Below, piece by piece: positions 13,360-21,510 of a DNA stretch of 32,124 nt (its first letter is position 1; the number at the start of each line of letters is the position of its first letter). This stretch comes from Oscillospiraceae bacterium. Lineage in GTDB: Bacteria; Bacillota; Clostridia; Oscillospirales; Oscillospiraceae. The notes beneath the pieces were generated by a model that did not search any database, was not told the origin of the DNA, and worked only from the letters and a program-made list of their open reading frames with translations. The position numbers were made by a program, and so were the translations under genes. The DNA is taken from NCBI GenBank assembly GCA_020866945.1, contig JAJBVW010000122.1:1-32124 (forward strand), in the 5' to 3' direction.

Positions 13360-15631
13360 TTTCTTCCTCCTCTGTCATCGCGATAGCCACGTTTCCTTCC
13401 TCATCCGTCCGCAGCACCGTGGGGCAATAGACCGACAACCGTTCCAATATTTCCTCCGCCGGCAAATTATAGGAATTATACCCCACGGATATAACCGCCG
13501 TCTCTGCCTGAACTGTTTGGAGGAACAGCGCGCTGGATGCGGTCTTAGAACCATGGTGCCCCACCACCAGCACGTCTACATCCGGCACAGCGTCCTGTGC
13601 CAGCAGCACCGTCTCGGCGTTCTCTCCTGCATCCCCCATAATGAGGGCCGTTCCGCCGCCTATTTTCGCCAGAACAACAATGCCACGTTCATTTTCATCG
13701 CTGCCTGCCTGGGGCAGATACATGGTCAGAACCATATTGCCCACCTGAGCCGTGCAGTCTGAGGACAGCGCAACATTCTGGGTTCCCAGGCTCTCCGCCA
13801 GAGCCAGAATATCCGTCAGTGTATCGTCTGCATCCTCCGCGTCTGCGGGATAGATGAGATAATTAACCTCCATGCGGTATAAAAGCTCCTCAACTCCATT
13901 GGTATGATCCTCATGGAGATGGGTAAGAATCAGAATGTCTATTTCCGACTGCCCCAGGCTCAGCAGATAATCCGCAGCCACATCACCGGCATTATCCAAG
14001 CCGCTTCCGCCGCAGTCAACAAGCACTGTGGCTGTCCCGTCTGTCAAAGCCACACTTTCCCCCTGGCCCACATCCAGCACGGTCAGTATGCCGCCCGCCT
14101 GCCGGATAGATACATCCCCAGTCAGTAGCACAGCGCACAGACCTATGACACAAAGACCAGCCGGAATGCCGAAATGAATGAACACACCCAGTCGTCTCAG
14201 GACATACCACAAAATCATCAGTCCATATACGCTGATAAGCCACAGCGCGGCTCGATTATCCGCTGTATACAGACAGGCAAAGGGCATGGCGCCTATGGTT
14301 TCATATACCAGCATACACCACCGAACGAGCCAGCTAAATGCCAGTCCCAACAGTGATGCAAGCTCAGGCAGCAACGCGCCAATGGCGCAAAGTATATACC
14401 CCGCCCCAAAGCAAATCTCCACTGCCCAGAGGGTCAGCAGATTCGCCACCGGCGAAAAGAGCGGCACGGTGCCAAAATACCATGCGGACAGGGGCAAGGC
14501 AAATGCCGTGGCGCTGATGGTGCAGTTCAGACTGTTTACCGTTGTTCGCATCAGCTTATTTCTCATAGGCAGATGTGCATGACACCAGCCCGACAGTTTT
14601 GGCATCAAAAACAGCAGTCCAATAACGCAGGCAAAGCTGAGCTGCAATCCCACACCGGCCACTGCCGCCGGATTTATCAGCAAAAGCAGAAGAAGCGCCG
14701 CAGAAAGACTAGTGGGCGAATCGTTCTCCCGTCCCAGGACAGGAGCCAGCAGCAGAATCGACTGCATCACCGCAGCGCGAACGATGGATGGCCTGCACCC
14801 GGCCATCAGGGTAAATAAAACAATGACCGCAATGCTCAAAAGGCTGGCCCACCGGCTCTTTCCCAGGACGGTCTCGCAGTAGGACGTCAAAACAAACAGG
14901 TGCATTCCGCTGACGGCCACAATATGCAGCACCCCAGACAGACGCATGGCAGTATAATGGCCGCCGTCGTTCTTCAGCGCTGTTGTGTCGCCGGTTAACA
15001 GCGCCGTCATGAATGGAGCCGTGTCAGAAGGAAATATTTCGCCGCAGATTGTCTTAATACGCTGACACAGCACCTTCGGGAAGTAAAGCCACGCCTGACT
15101 GGAACGTCCTGTCACCGTCACGTCGCCTCTTATATAACCCAACAGATTCTGATTCTGGGCGGTATATGTCCTTGTGCGCTCCCCGGCACGCACCAGCGCC
15201 GAGGTAATTTTTATCTCCGCTTGGATAACATCCCCTGGTGCAAGTTCCGGCATCTCGCCGGAATAGAGATACAGCACTGCCTGTTCCCGGGGTGCTCCTT
15301 CGGTTATCCGCACCTCCAGTTTTGTATAGCCGTCTCCCTCCTGGGGATAGTCCGTTACAACGGCTGTCACCTCCGCCGTCTCGCCCACCAGCGCCTCGCA
15401 CGGCTTTATATGGAGAGTATAGTGGCCCCACCACCATAAAATTCCCACACTGGCAGACAGAAGCAAAATAAGCATCCGCCTTCGGTTGTCACCTCGAAGG
15501 GTTAAGGCTGCCGGAGACAAGACAGCAAGGGCTGCCGCAATATACGGCAGCCCCGATACTGGCAGAATATCATACTCCGCCAAAATAACGGCAGCGGTAA
15601 ATCCAATGGCCGCCCATGCCAGCTTTCGCAC
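13352..15631 (-). CDS. comEC: ComEC/Rec2 DNA-uptake channel with metallo-beta-lactamase domain
   Basis: The 759-residue protein has all three ComEC parts. An N-terminal helix pair and a DUF4131 OB-like domain (about 75-180) come first. The competence domain (about 200-490) has many membrane helices and the conserved LSGVLHIVAVSGMHL and AGCRPSIVRAAVM. The C-terminal metallo-beta-lactamase domain (about 505-750) has LDVGQGESV, THLHEDHTNG, IMGDAGENAE and GHHGSKTASS, so its metal site is intact. ComEC moves single-stranded DNA across the membrane in natural transformation and the enzyme domain probably degrades the other strand. It starts nine bases after the HIT gene. An intact comEC alone does not prove competence; pilus genes are not in the window. 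Confidence 0.95.
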   Translation of the reverse strand: MRKLAWAAIGFTAAVILAEYDILPVSGLPYIAAALAVLSPAALTLRGDNRRRMLILLLSASVGILWWWGHYTLHIKPCEALVGETAEVTAVVTDYPQEGDGYTKLEVRITEGAPREQAVLYLYSGEMPELAPGDVIQAEIKITSALVRAGERTRTYTAQNQNLLGYIRGDVTVTGRSSQAWLYFPKVLCQRIKTICGEIFPSDTAPFMTALLTGDTTALKNDGGHYTAMRLSGVLHIVAVSGMHLFVLTSYCETVLGKSRWASLLSIAVIVLFTLMAGCRPSIVRAAVMQSILLLAPVLGRENDSPTSLSAALLLLLLINPAAVAGVGLQLSFACVIGLLFLMPKLSGWCHAHLPMRNKLMRTTVNSLNCTISATAFALPLSAWYFGTVPLFSPVANLLTLWAVEICFGAGYILCAIGALLPELASLLGLAFSWLVRWCMLVYETIGAMPFACLYTADNRAALWLISVYGLMILWYVLRRLGVFIHFGIPAGLCVIGLCAVLLTGDVSIRQAGGILTVLDVGQGESVALTDGTATVLVDCGGSGLDNAGDVAADYLLSLGQSEIDILILTHLHEDHTNGVEELLYRMEVNYLIYPADAEDADDTLTDILALAESLGTQNVALSSDCTAQVGNMVLTMYLPQAGSDENERGIVVLAKIGGGTALIMGDAGENAETVLLAQDAVPDVDVLVVGHHGSKTASSALFLQTVQAETAVISVGYNSYNLPAEEILERLSVYCPTVLRTDEEGNVAIAMTEEEENG

Positions 15632-15640
15632 CGGCGGCGC

Positions 15641-16003
15641 TTATATCATCTGGTCTGGCATACGCTTGCCGCCCAGAAGATGAAAATGCAGATGCTGCAC
15701 GCTCTGCCCCGCATCCGGCCCCACGTTGGAAATGATGCGATAGCCATTTTCAAGCCCCTCGCCCTTGGCGATTTTTGGTATGGCCTCCAGGCAGCGAGCC
15801 GCAACAGAGGAGTTGCCGCTGTCCAGCGCGTCCGCAGAGGGGATATGCTCCTTCGGAATGACCAGAATATGCGTTGGGGCCTGGGGTGCTATGTCCCGGA
15901 AGGCATAGCAGTAGTCGTCCTCATATACCTTGGTAGAGGGAATTTTCCCCTCAATGATATTGCAGAACAGGCAGTCAGAATCGGCGTTGATAACCATAGA
16001 CAT
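15641..16003 (-). CDS. HIT family nucleotide-binding hydrolase (HinT-like)
   Basis: The 120-residue protein begins DCLFCNIIEGKIPSTKVYEDD, has HILVIPKEHIPS and ends with the histidine triad VQHLHFHLLGG (HxHxHxx) near residue 103. Two N-terminal cysteines (CxxC) with later histidines fit the zinc-bearing HinT branch. HinT enzymes cleave nucleoside phosphoramidates and acyl-adenylates, the latter being a by-product of aminoacyl-tRNA synthetases, which fits a gene directly after alaS. The start may be either of two ATG codons three residues apart; GGGAGG lies upstream. It is part of the alaS-HIT-comEC-holA-rnmV series. Confidence 0.93.
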   Translation of the reverse strand: MSMVINADSDCLFCNIIEGKIPSTKVYEDDYCYAFRDIAPQAPTHILVIPKEHIPSADALDSGNSSVAARCLEAIPKIAKGEGLENGYRIISNVGPDAGQSVQHLHFHLLGGKRMPDQMI

Positions 16004-16026
16004 AGGTTTTCCCTCCCAATATTCTA

Positions 16027-18669
16027 TTAAATGCCCAGCTTGCGGGCCACGATGTCATCCACAATAGCGAGGGCGTTGTCGGTCATAAGGATGTCCTTGC
16101 CGCCGCCCATAGCGGACTCGGCCTTGCCGCCGCCGTGGCCTCCCGCCACAGCGCAGACCTCCTTGATGATGTCTCCGGCCTTAATGCCCTTTGCCACAGC
16201 TTCTTTGCCACATACCGCCTGGAAGGTCAGCTTCTCCCCGTTGATGCCGGCAAAAACAGCCACACAGTCCGGCTCCTTGTCCCGGAGCTTATCGCCCATG
16301 CGGCGCAGCTCGTCCGTGCCGACGTTAGGAATGGTTGTAGTAAGAACCTTTAACCCGCCAATATTCTTTGCCGCGAACAGGAACCGCTCCACCTCGCCGG
16401 ACATAAGCTGATCCTGCACCTTATAAAGAATCTGGAGAAGAGTCTTTACGTTTTGCAGCACATCCGTCAGCTTTTCTGCCAGCTCCGCAGGCTGAGCCTT
16501 CACCAGCGCTGCGCTCCTGGCCAGAAGATGATAGCTGTCCTCAACCTGTGTGAGGTAAAGCTTGCCCGTAACAGCCTCAATACGGCGAACGCCGGAGGCG
16601 ATGGAGCTTTCAGAAACAATACGGAAGGGGCCGATTTTGGCAGTATTGTCCACATGGGTGCCGCCGCAAAGCTCGATAGACCAGCCGCCCATGTCCACCA
16701 CACGAACCACATCGCCGTATTTTTCCCCAAACAGCGCCATAGCGCCCTTTTCGCGTGCCTGGTCAATAGGCATTTCCTGTATATCCACGTTTAGGCCGGA
16801 CAGTATCTCATCGTTCACCTGTGTGGCAACCTGGCGCAGCTCATCCGGCGTTACAGCAGAGAAATGGGTAAAGTCAAAGCGCAGATAGTCCGCCTCCACA
16901 TAGGAACCGGCCTGATGCACATGGTCGCCCAGAACATTCTGCAAAGCCTTTTGCAGCAAATGCGTGGCGGAATGGGCGCGGCGTATGGCGTTCCGGCGTT
17001 CCACATCCAGCGCCGTCTCCACCTTATCGCCAACAGAGAACCCGCCGGTAATGACCGTGCCGGAATGGAGGTATTTTCCGCCCTTGTTTTTCTGCACGTC
17101 CGTAACGCGGAAAATGTTTTCCCCGTTTTTGATAACACCCTGGTCGGCGGTCTGACCGCCCATCTCCGCGTAAAAAGGCGTTTTGTCCAAAACCAGAACG
17201 GCCTCCGCCCCGGTGGAGATTTCATGGGTCAGCTCCCCGCCCAGCACCATGGCCAAAATTTCACCGGTGTCCGCTGTCTTTTCATAGCCGGTAAACTCCG
17301 TGGGGGTGTTGTCAAGACCGAGGTCAAGGCCCTGCCATGCCTCGCTCATATCGCCGCGGGCCTCTCTCGCCCGCTGGCGCTGCTGCTCCATCAGCTCCTG
17401 GAATCCGGCCTCATCCACGGACATCCCAGCTTCCTCGGCCATGTCCTCCGTCATATCCAGAGGGAATCCATAAGTATCATACAGCCGGAAGGCATCCGCG
17501 CCGGAGAAAACGTCCTGCCCCGCCGCCTTGTGTCCGTTCAGCATATCGGCGAAAATGTGCATACCGGCGTCGATGGTCTTGGCAAAATTCTCTTCCTCGA
17601 CCCGAACGACCTTGGTGATATAAGCCTGCTTCTCCCGCAGGTCAGGATAGGCGCACTCGTTTTCGTGAATCACCATGTCCACAACTTTATAAAGGAACGG
17701 CTCGTTCATGCCAAGAAGCTTCCCGTGGCGGGCGGCACGGCGCAACAGGCGGCGCAGTACATAGCCCCGCCCCTCGTTAGAGGGAAGGACACCGTCACAT
17801 ATCATCATGGTAGCAGAACGAATATGGTCAGTGATGACACGCAGAGACACGTCCATCGTGTGACTTTGGCCATAAGTGGCCCCGGTCAGACGGGAGACCT
17901 CGTTCGTGATGTTCATGACCGTGTCCACATCAAACAGGGAGTCTACGTCCTGGCAGACCACAGCCAGACGCTCCAGACCCATGCCGGTGTCTATGTTTTT
18001 CTGGGCAAGCTCCGTATAGTTATCGTGCCCATCGTTATTAAACTGGGAAAAGACGTTGTTCCAGACCTCCATATAGCGGTCGCAGTCGCAGCCCACGGTG
18101 CAGGTAGGTTTGCCGCAGCCATATTCCGGACCTCGGTCGTAATATATTTCCGAGCAGGGGCCGCAGGGGCCGGATCCATGCTCCCAGAAGTTATCCTCCT
18201 TGCCGAAGCGGAAAATTCGCTCCGTCGGGATACCAATGTCCTCATGCCAGATATTAGCCGCCTCATCGTCATCCAGATAAACGGAGGGATAGAGCCGCTC
18301 CGGGTCAAGGCCCACCCACTCCGGACTTGTCAAAAATTCCCAGCTCCAGGCAATCGCTTCTTTTTTGAAGTAATCACCGAAGGAGAAGTTTCCAAGCATC
18401 TCAAAATAGGTGCCATGACGGGCAGTCTTGCCGATATTTTCAATGTCGCCGGTACGGATGCACTTCTGGCAGGTGCAGACCCGGTGACGAGGCGGCTCCT
18501 GTTCCCCAGTGAAATAGGGCTTCATGGGGGCCATGCGGGAGTTTATCAGAAAAAGGATGTGGTCATGCTGTGGATTCTGCGATATGCTGGGCAGCAGAAG
18601 GGGGCGCGTCGTCTCAAAGAAGGACAAAAACATCTCCCGCAGCTCATTTACACCGTATTTCTTGTTCAT
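16027..18669 (-). CDS. alaS: Alanyl-tRNA synthetase
   Basis: The 880-residue protein is full length. The class II core starts NELREMFLSFFETTRPLLLPS and has motif 2 HRVCTCQKCIRTGDIENIG and GSGPCGPCSEIYYDRG. The editing domain has HSATHLLQKAL near residue 563 and SIELCGGTHVDN near 667, holding the zinc histidines and cysteine, and the C-terminal DHHA1 domain ends in GGHGGGKAESAMGGG. It charges tRNA-Ala and clears Ser and Gly mischarging. There is only a 47-base gap to mltG, with a TATAAT at 18685-18690 but no -35 and no T-box leader, which is unusual for a Firmicutes alaS; cotranscription with mltG is possible. Confidence 0.97.
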   Translation of the reverse strand: MNKKYGVNELREMFLSFFETTRPLLLPSISQNPQHDHILFLINSRMAPMKPYFTGEQEPPRHRVCTCQKCIRTGDIENIGKTARHGTYFEMLGNFSFGDYFKKEAIAWSWEFLTSPEWVGLDPERLYPSVYLDDDEAANIWHEDIGIPTERIFRFGKEDNFWEHGSGPCGPCSEIYYDRGPEYGCGKPTCTVGCDCDRYMEVWNNVFSQFNNDGHDNYTELAQKNIDTGMGLERLAVVCQDVDSLFDVDTVMNITNEVSRLTGATYGQSHTMDVSLRVITDHIRSATMMICDGVLPSNEGRGYVLRRLLRRAARHGKLLGMNEPFLYKVVDMVIHENECAYPDLREKQAYITKVVRVEEENFAKTIDAGMHIFADMLNGHKAAGQDVFSGADAFRLYDTYGFPLDMTEDMAEEAGMSVDEAGFQELMEQQRQRAREARGDMSEAWQGLDLGLDNTPTEFTGYEKTADTGEILAMVLGGELTHEISTGAEAVLVLDKTPFYAEMGGQTADQGVIKNGENIFRVTDVQKNKGGKYLHSGTVITGGFSVGDKVETALDVERRNAIRRAHSATHLLQKALQNVLGDHVHQAGSYVEADYLRFDFTHFSAVTPDELRQVATQVNDEILSGLNVDIQEMPIDQAREKGAMALFGEKYGDVVRVVDMGGWSIELCGGTHVDNTAKIGPFRIVSESSIASGVRRIEAVTGKLYLTQVEDSYHLLARSAALVKAQPAELAEKLTDVLQNVKTLLQILYKVQDQLMSGEVERFLFAAKNIGGLKVLTTTIPNVGTDELRRMGDKLRDKEPDCVAVFAGINGEKLTFQAVCGKEAVAKGIKAGDIIKEVCAVAGGHGGGKAESAMGGGKDILMTDNALAIVDDIVARKLGI

Positions 18670-18716
18670 TCGTTCCTACCTCTTATTATATTCAAGTTTC
18701 TTGTTTGATGGTCATA

Positions 18717-20060
18717 TCAGGAATAAGGATGTTCCGCCGCAAAAGCGTTAAACTCATCGCTTGTGGAGAAGAACTCCGTCACCCATGTTCCGCTGTCCGT
18801 CTCATAAGAGTACCAGTACCAGTAGTTTGTACTCTCCGGGTTCAGCGCCGCCTCGATAGACGCGAGGCCAGGGTTGCAAATAGGCCCGGCAGGTAAACCA
18901 GCGTACAGATAGGTGTTATAGGGACTGTCTATCGCCAGATCGTCGCTGGTCAGCTCAAAGGTGCTGCTGCCAAGGATATAGTTGATAGTACTGTCCAGAC
19001 CAAGCGTCCAGCCCGCATTCAGACGGTTATAAATAACGGACGCGATAGTGGCTCGTTCCTCGTCGCTGCCGGCCTCCTTCTCGATCAGTGAGGCAATAAT
19101 AATAATGTCATGCATGGTATAGCCCATGGATGCCGCCTGCTCCTCCATTTCCTCTGTCAGCTTGTTGGAGGTGTTGCGCAGGAAACGGTTTATAGCCACT
19201 GTGGCCGACTCGCCCTGATAGAAATCATAGGTATCCGGGAACAGATAGCCCTCCAGGCGGTTTGCGTCTCCCAGCTCCAAATCGGCCAGGAAGTCATAAT
19301 CAAAATCATAATTGGCGGCAGCTTCCTCCAGCTCCTCCACCTCGCAGATGTTGTTTTCCTCCAAAAGCGCAAATATCTGCGAGAGTGTATAGCCCTCTGG
19401 GAAGGTGACGCGGGTGACCTCCTGACTGCCGGAGCCAAACTGCATGGTGGTGACAAGGGCGCGATAGTCCAGCTCCGTGGATACGTCATAGGTGCCGGGG
19501 TCTATCTTTGTGTCCGCACTGGAAAACTGGGAATAGAGCTTAAACAGCCACTTATATTCAATGATGCCGGCGTTTTTCAGCACGGTGGCCACCTGATCAA
19601 TGTCCACCTGTATCTCTTCGCCGTCCTCGTTTACGGCGTTTCCTTCCTCGTTGAAGGTGTCCTCATCGGTGGGTTCATAGGCTTCTATGGTCACCACCGC
19701 GGAAACCTCCTCCTTATTCAGCGCCAGCACGTCCGACGCCATCATCCAGGCGGCGCAGGCCAGCACAATGCTGACGCTGATAACAAACAGCGCGTAAAGT
19801 ATACCTCCGGCGACTCCTACCCGGCCATACCGCCGGAAACGGATGGGCATATAGTCCCTGGCCTCCGGCAAGTCCTCCTCGTCCGTGTAGTCAATGTCGT
19901 CCAGCTCAGAGTCGTATACGAGCATCTGGTCAGCCCGCAGATTCCGTCCTATGGTGGGCGTTACCCGCTCCAAAGGCTCCTGCTTTTGTGGCTTGGCCGG
20001 TTTGTCCTTTTTCTTTCTCTCCATCCAGACAGGCTTATACTGAGGCTTGCTCTCTACCAA
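18717..20060 (-). CDS. mltG: Endolytic peptidoglycan transglycosylase MltG, N terminus probably altered by a frameshift
   Basis: The 447-residue reading frame has a cytoplasmic basic/acidic stretch (1-80), one membrane helix (about 82-107), then the YceG/MltG domain: VTFPEGYTLSQIFALL (LysM-like part), EGYLFPDTYDF, IIASLIEKEAG with likely catalytic Glu327, VIYNRL, LDSTINY and SPYNTYLYAGLPAGPICNPG. MltG cuts nascent glycan strands at the membrane and sets their length. The only start in this frame is TTG 20060, without a well-placed ribosome binding site. An ATG at 20131 or 20128, overlapping the end of the upstream gene, opens a frame that would run into this one if one G were added at 20088-20090. 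The true N terminus is therefore likely about 24 residues longer. Confidence 0.92.
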   Translation of the reverse strand: MVESKPQYKPVWMERKKKDKPAKPQKQEPLERVTPTIGRNLRADQMLVYDSELDDIDYTDEEDLPEARDYMPIRFRRYGRVGVAGGILYALFVISVSIVLACAAWMMASDVLALNKEEVSAVVTIEAYEPTDEDTFNEEGNAVNEDGEEIQVDIDQVATVLKNAGIIEYKWLFKLYSQFSSADTKIDPGTYDVSTELDYRALVTTMQFGSGSQEVTRVTFPEGYTLSQIFALLEENNICEVEELEEAAANYDFDYDFLADLELGDANRLEGYLFPDTYDFYQGESATVAINRFLRNTSNKLTEEMEEQAASMGYTMHDIIIIASLIEKEAGSDEERATIASVIYNRLNAGWTLGLDSTINYILGSSTFELTSDDLAIDSPYNTYLYAGLPAGPICNPGLASIEAALNPESTNYWYWYSYETDSGTWVTEFFSTSDEFNAFAAEHPYS

Positions 20061-20131
20061 ATCAGCAGATTCAGCTTCCTTCTTATTCCCTCGTCGTTCG
20101 GAGGTGTTTTGCCGCTGCTATTACTCATCAT
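20054..20131 (-). other. Short reading frame that is probably the displaced N terminus of mltG
   Basis: From ATGATG at 20126-20131 the minus strand encodes MMSNSSGKTPPNDEG and then drifts to a stop at 20054-20056. In the mltG frame the sequence at that point continues NKKEAESADLVESK. Joining the two at the GGG run (CCC at 20088-20090 on the plus strand) needs one extra G. The ATG overlaps the stop of the 138-residue gene in the manner of coupled genes. Confidence 0.5.
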
Positions 20132-20537
20132 CGGGAGCTTTACCCTTTACCTCCAGCTTCAAATCATTCAGGTACGAAAAAACGGCGCGGACATGGAAAT
20201 CATCCGACTCCTTCGCCTTCTTTCGGTCGGCACCTTGCTGACCGGCGGGCTTCTGGCCCTTGGCGGAGTCCTTTCCCTGGTGATTCAGCGCAGACAGCAC
20301 CGCATCCACCTGATTCGGATCAGCATCAGCCCAGGCAGCTGTATCGGAGGAAGCATCCTTTGATGATTTCCGGCCGCTTGCCTTTTTTTCACCTGAGGCA
20401 AAAAAATCCTCATCAAAGACAAAGGATTCGCTCTCCCTTGCCGTGTCCTTCTCTGTATTCCCGCCCTGGATGTCTCCATCCATCAGGTCGTCAAAATTCG
20501 GAAGGTCAAAATCGTCATCTGGGGTTCTATGCGACAT
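20121..20537 (-). CDS. Acidic, disordered protein of unknown function upstream of mltG
   Basis: The 138-residue protein has no membrane helix or signal. The first 55 residues are very acidic (DDDFDLPNFDDLMDG and FVFDEDFF), the middle is a Lys/Ser/Ala/Gln-rich linker (KKASGRKSSKD, GQKPAGQQGADRKK), and the last 30 residues (SDDFHVRAVFSYLNDLKLEVKG) could form a short helix-strand unit. I do not recognise a family. The start at 20537 has AAGGAGAG nine bases upstream. Its end overlaps the likely original start of mltG, so the two are probably coupled and the protein may act with MltG or the cell-wall machinery; that is inference from position only. Confidence 0.75.
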   Translation of the reverse strand: MSHRTPDDDFDLPNFDDLMDGDIQGGNTEKDTARESESFVFDEDFFASGEKKASGRKSSKDASSDTAAWADADPNQVDAVLSALNHQGKDSAKGQKPAGQQGADRKKAKESDDFHVRAVFSYLNDLKLEVKGKAPDDE

Positions 20538-20577
20538 GAAAACTCTCCTTCACAAATGTCACCTCAAAAGGCGCTGC

Positions 20578-20590
20578 GTCATAGTATGAC
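20578..20590. promoter_or_regulatory. 13-base dyad between divergent genes
   Basis: GTCATA-G-TATGAC is a perfect inverted repeat. It lies 41 bases before the acidic protein gene (-) and 81 bases before the cysteine-rich peptide gene (+), and contains -10-like hexamers on both strands. It is a candidate operator or promoter core, without further proof. Confidence 0.3.
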
Positions 20591-20670
20591 TCGGATGAAC
20601 CGCGCACCGCCGCCTATACCGCGCTGGCGGTGGTCACGAAAAATTTCAGCGCGGAGAAAGGGCTTTTAAT

Positions 20671-20793
20671 ATGTTCTGCAATTCCTGCAATAACGGCGGC
20701 TGGCTTTGGATCATCATCATTCTGATTCTTCTGTTCTCCTGCGGCTGCGGCAACAGCTGCGACGGTGGCTGCAACAACGGCTGCGGCTGCTGA
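20671..20793 (+). CDS. 40-residue cysteine-rich membrane peptide
   Basis: The reading frame encodes MFCNSCNNGGW, a strongly hydrophobic helix with aromatic cap (WLWIIIILILLF) and a tail made almost only of Cys, Gly and Asn (SCGCGNSCDGGCNNGCGC), with nine cysteines in 40 residues. AAAGGG lies eight bases before the ATG, and an excellent terminator follows 37 bases after the stop, so this is very likely an expressed gene. Similar tiny Gly/Cys or YjcZ-like peptides with one membrane helix occur in spore formers, but I cannot assign it to a family. Possible roles include a spore-coat or membrane structural peptide or metal binding; none is shown. It stands alone on the plus strand between two minus-strand operons. 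Confidence 0.7.
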   Translation: MFCNSCNNGGWLWIIIILILLFSCGCGNSCDGGCNNGCGC

Positions 20794-20830
20794 ACGGTCG
20801 AGGCAAAGAGATAATTCCGCTTTCCATATT

Positions 20831-20857
20831 GGGGCTCATATGAGCCCCTGCTTTTTT
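20831..20857 (+). terminator. Rho-independent terminator of the cysteine-rich peptide gene
   Basis: GGGGCT (20831-20836), loop CATATG, AGCCCC (20843-20848), then TGC and six T. The same bases on the minus strand encode the last residues and the stop codon of tmk. Confidence 0.9.
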
Positions 20858-21510
20858 ATCAGGGAAAATATCTCCTGGCTCTTCTCCTCGGCCTCCCGCT
20901 CCCGGCCGTCCTTTTCCCAGGCTACGACCTGCCAGCCATAATGCGCGGCGGCAAGCTTTCCTGTAGCCAGGCACTGACGGAGATAATGTTCATCCTGCTC
21001 GTGGATGTCCGGCCTCTCTCCCTGAGCCGCCGCACGGCGGCGTATACGGGATAGGGAGGTATTCATATCCACATCCAGATATATCACCATGTCCGGCCTG
21101 GGAAGCTCCAGGCGGATGTATTCAAAATCGTAAAGCCAATCAAAAAACGCGCCCAGTTCCTCCCTGGGAACCTTGCTGCCCTGATGGACGGCATTGGAGG
21201 TTGTATAGCGGTCTGCCAGTATCAGCCCGCCAGACTCATATATTCCGCCCCAGTCCTGCTTATAGGCAGCATATCTGTCCACAGCATAAAACGCGGCGGC
21301 AGCGCAGGCATTTACATCCTCCGGCTTGCTTCCAAACGCGCCGGACAGATAGAGCCTTATCAGCGCCGAGGATTCCTCCTGATAGCGCGGGAATACCGTG
21401 CTGTGAAACTGGATGCCCTCCTGCCGGAAGCGCTCCTGGAGCAGCCTGTATTGCGTGCTTTTTCCGCTCCCATCAATGCCTTCCAGAACAATCAGCTTTC
21501 CGCTCTCCAT
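20836..21510 (-). CDS. tmk: Thymidylate kinase
   Basis: The 224-residue protein has the P-loop VLEGIDGSGKSTQ (residues 8-20), DRYTTSNAVHQGSK (100-113) with the DR(Y) motif of thymidylate kinases, PDMVIYLDVD and a LID region with RIRRRAAAQGERPDIHE. It phosphorylates dTMP to dTDP; the family branch is the clostridial one with HQ in place of the usual YQ. ATG 21510 lies just before the first strand; the frame stays open for 72 more codons upstream, but this stretch is the tagA gene read in another frame. It overlaps tagA by 19 bases and is the last gene of the sir2-tagA-tmk operon. Confidence 0.92.
   Translation of the reverse strand: MESGKLIVLEGIDGSGKSTQYRLLQERFRQEGIQFHSTVFPRYQEESSALIRLYLSGAFGSKPEDVNACAAAAFYAVDRYAAYKQDWGGIYESGGLILADRYTTSNAVHQGSKVPREELGAFFDWLYDFEYIRLELPRPDMVIYLDVDMNTSLSRIRRRAAAQGERPDIHEQDEHYLRQCLATGKLAAAHYGWQVVAWEKDGREREAEEKSQEIFSLIKKQGLI

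Noticed and set aside
16864..18708. 614-codon open frame antisense to alaS
   Set aside because: The minus strand is an unmistakable alaS along the whole length; the antisense frame lacks any recognisable motif or ribosome binding site.
19110..20363. 417-codon open frame antisense to mltG and the acidic gene
   Set aside because: It spans two genes on the other strand and has a histidine/valine/leucine-rich sequence typical of antisense frames.
20538..20640. Minus-strand stretch upstream of the acidic gene reading SESYYDAAPFEVTFVKESFHVA in one frame
   Set aside because: It looks protein-like, but an in-frame stop lies a few codons upstream and no start with a ribosome binding site exists; it could be a gene remnant, but support is too thin.
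20556..20669. 37-codon plus-strand frame encoding a basic Pro/Arg/Trp-rich peptide (with RAPPPIPRWRW) just before the cysteine-rich gene
   Set aside because: There is no ribosome binding site before its ATG, and the start lies in the leader of the opposite gene. It resembles antimicrobial peptides, but this composition is easily produced by chance in GC-rich DNA.
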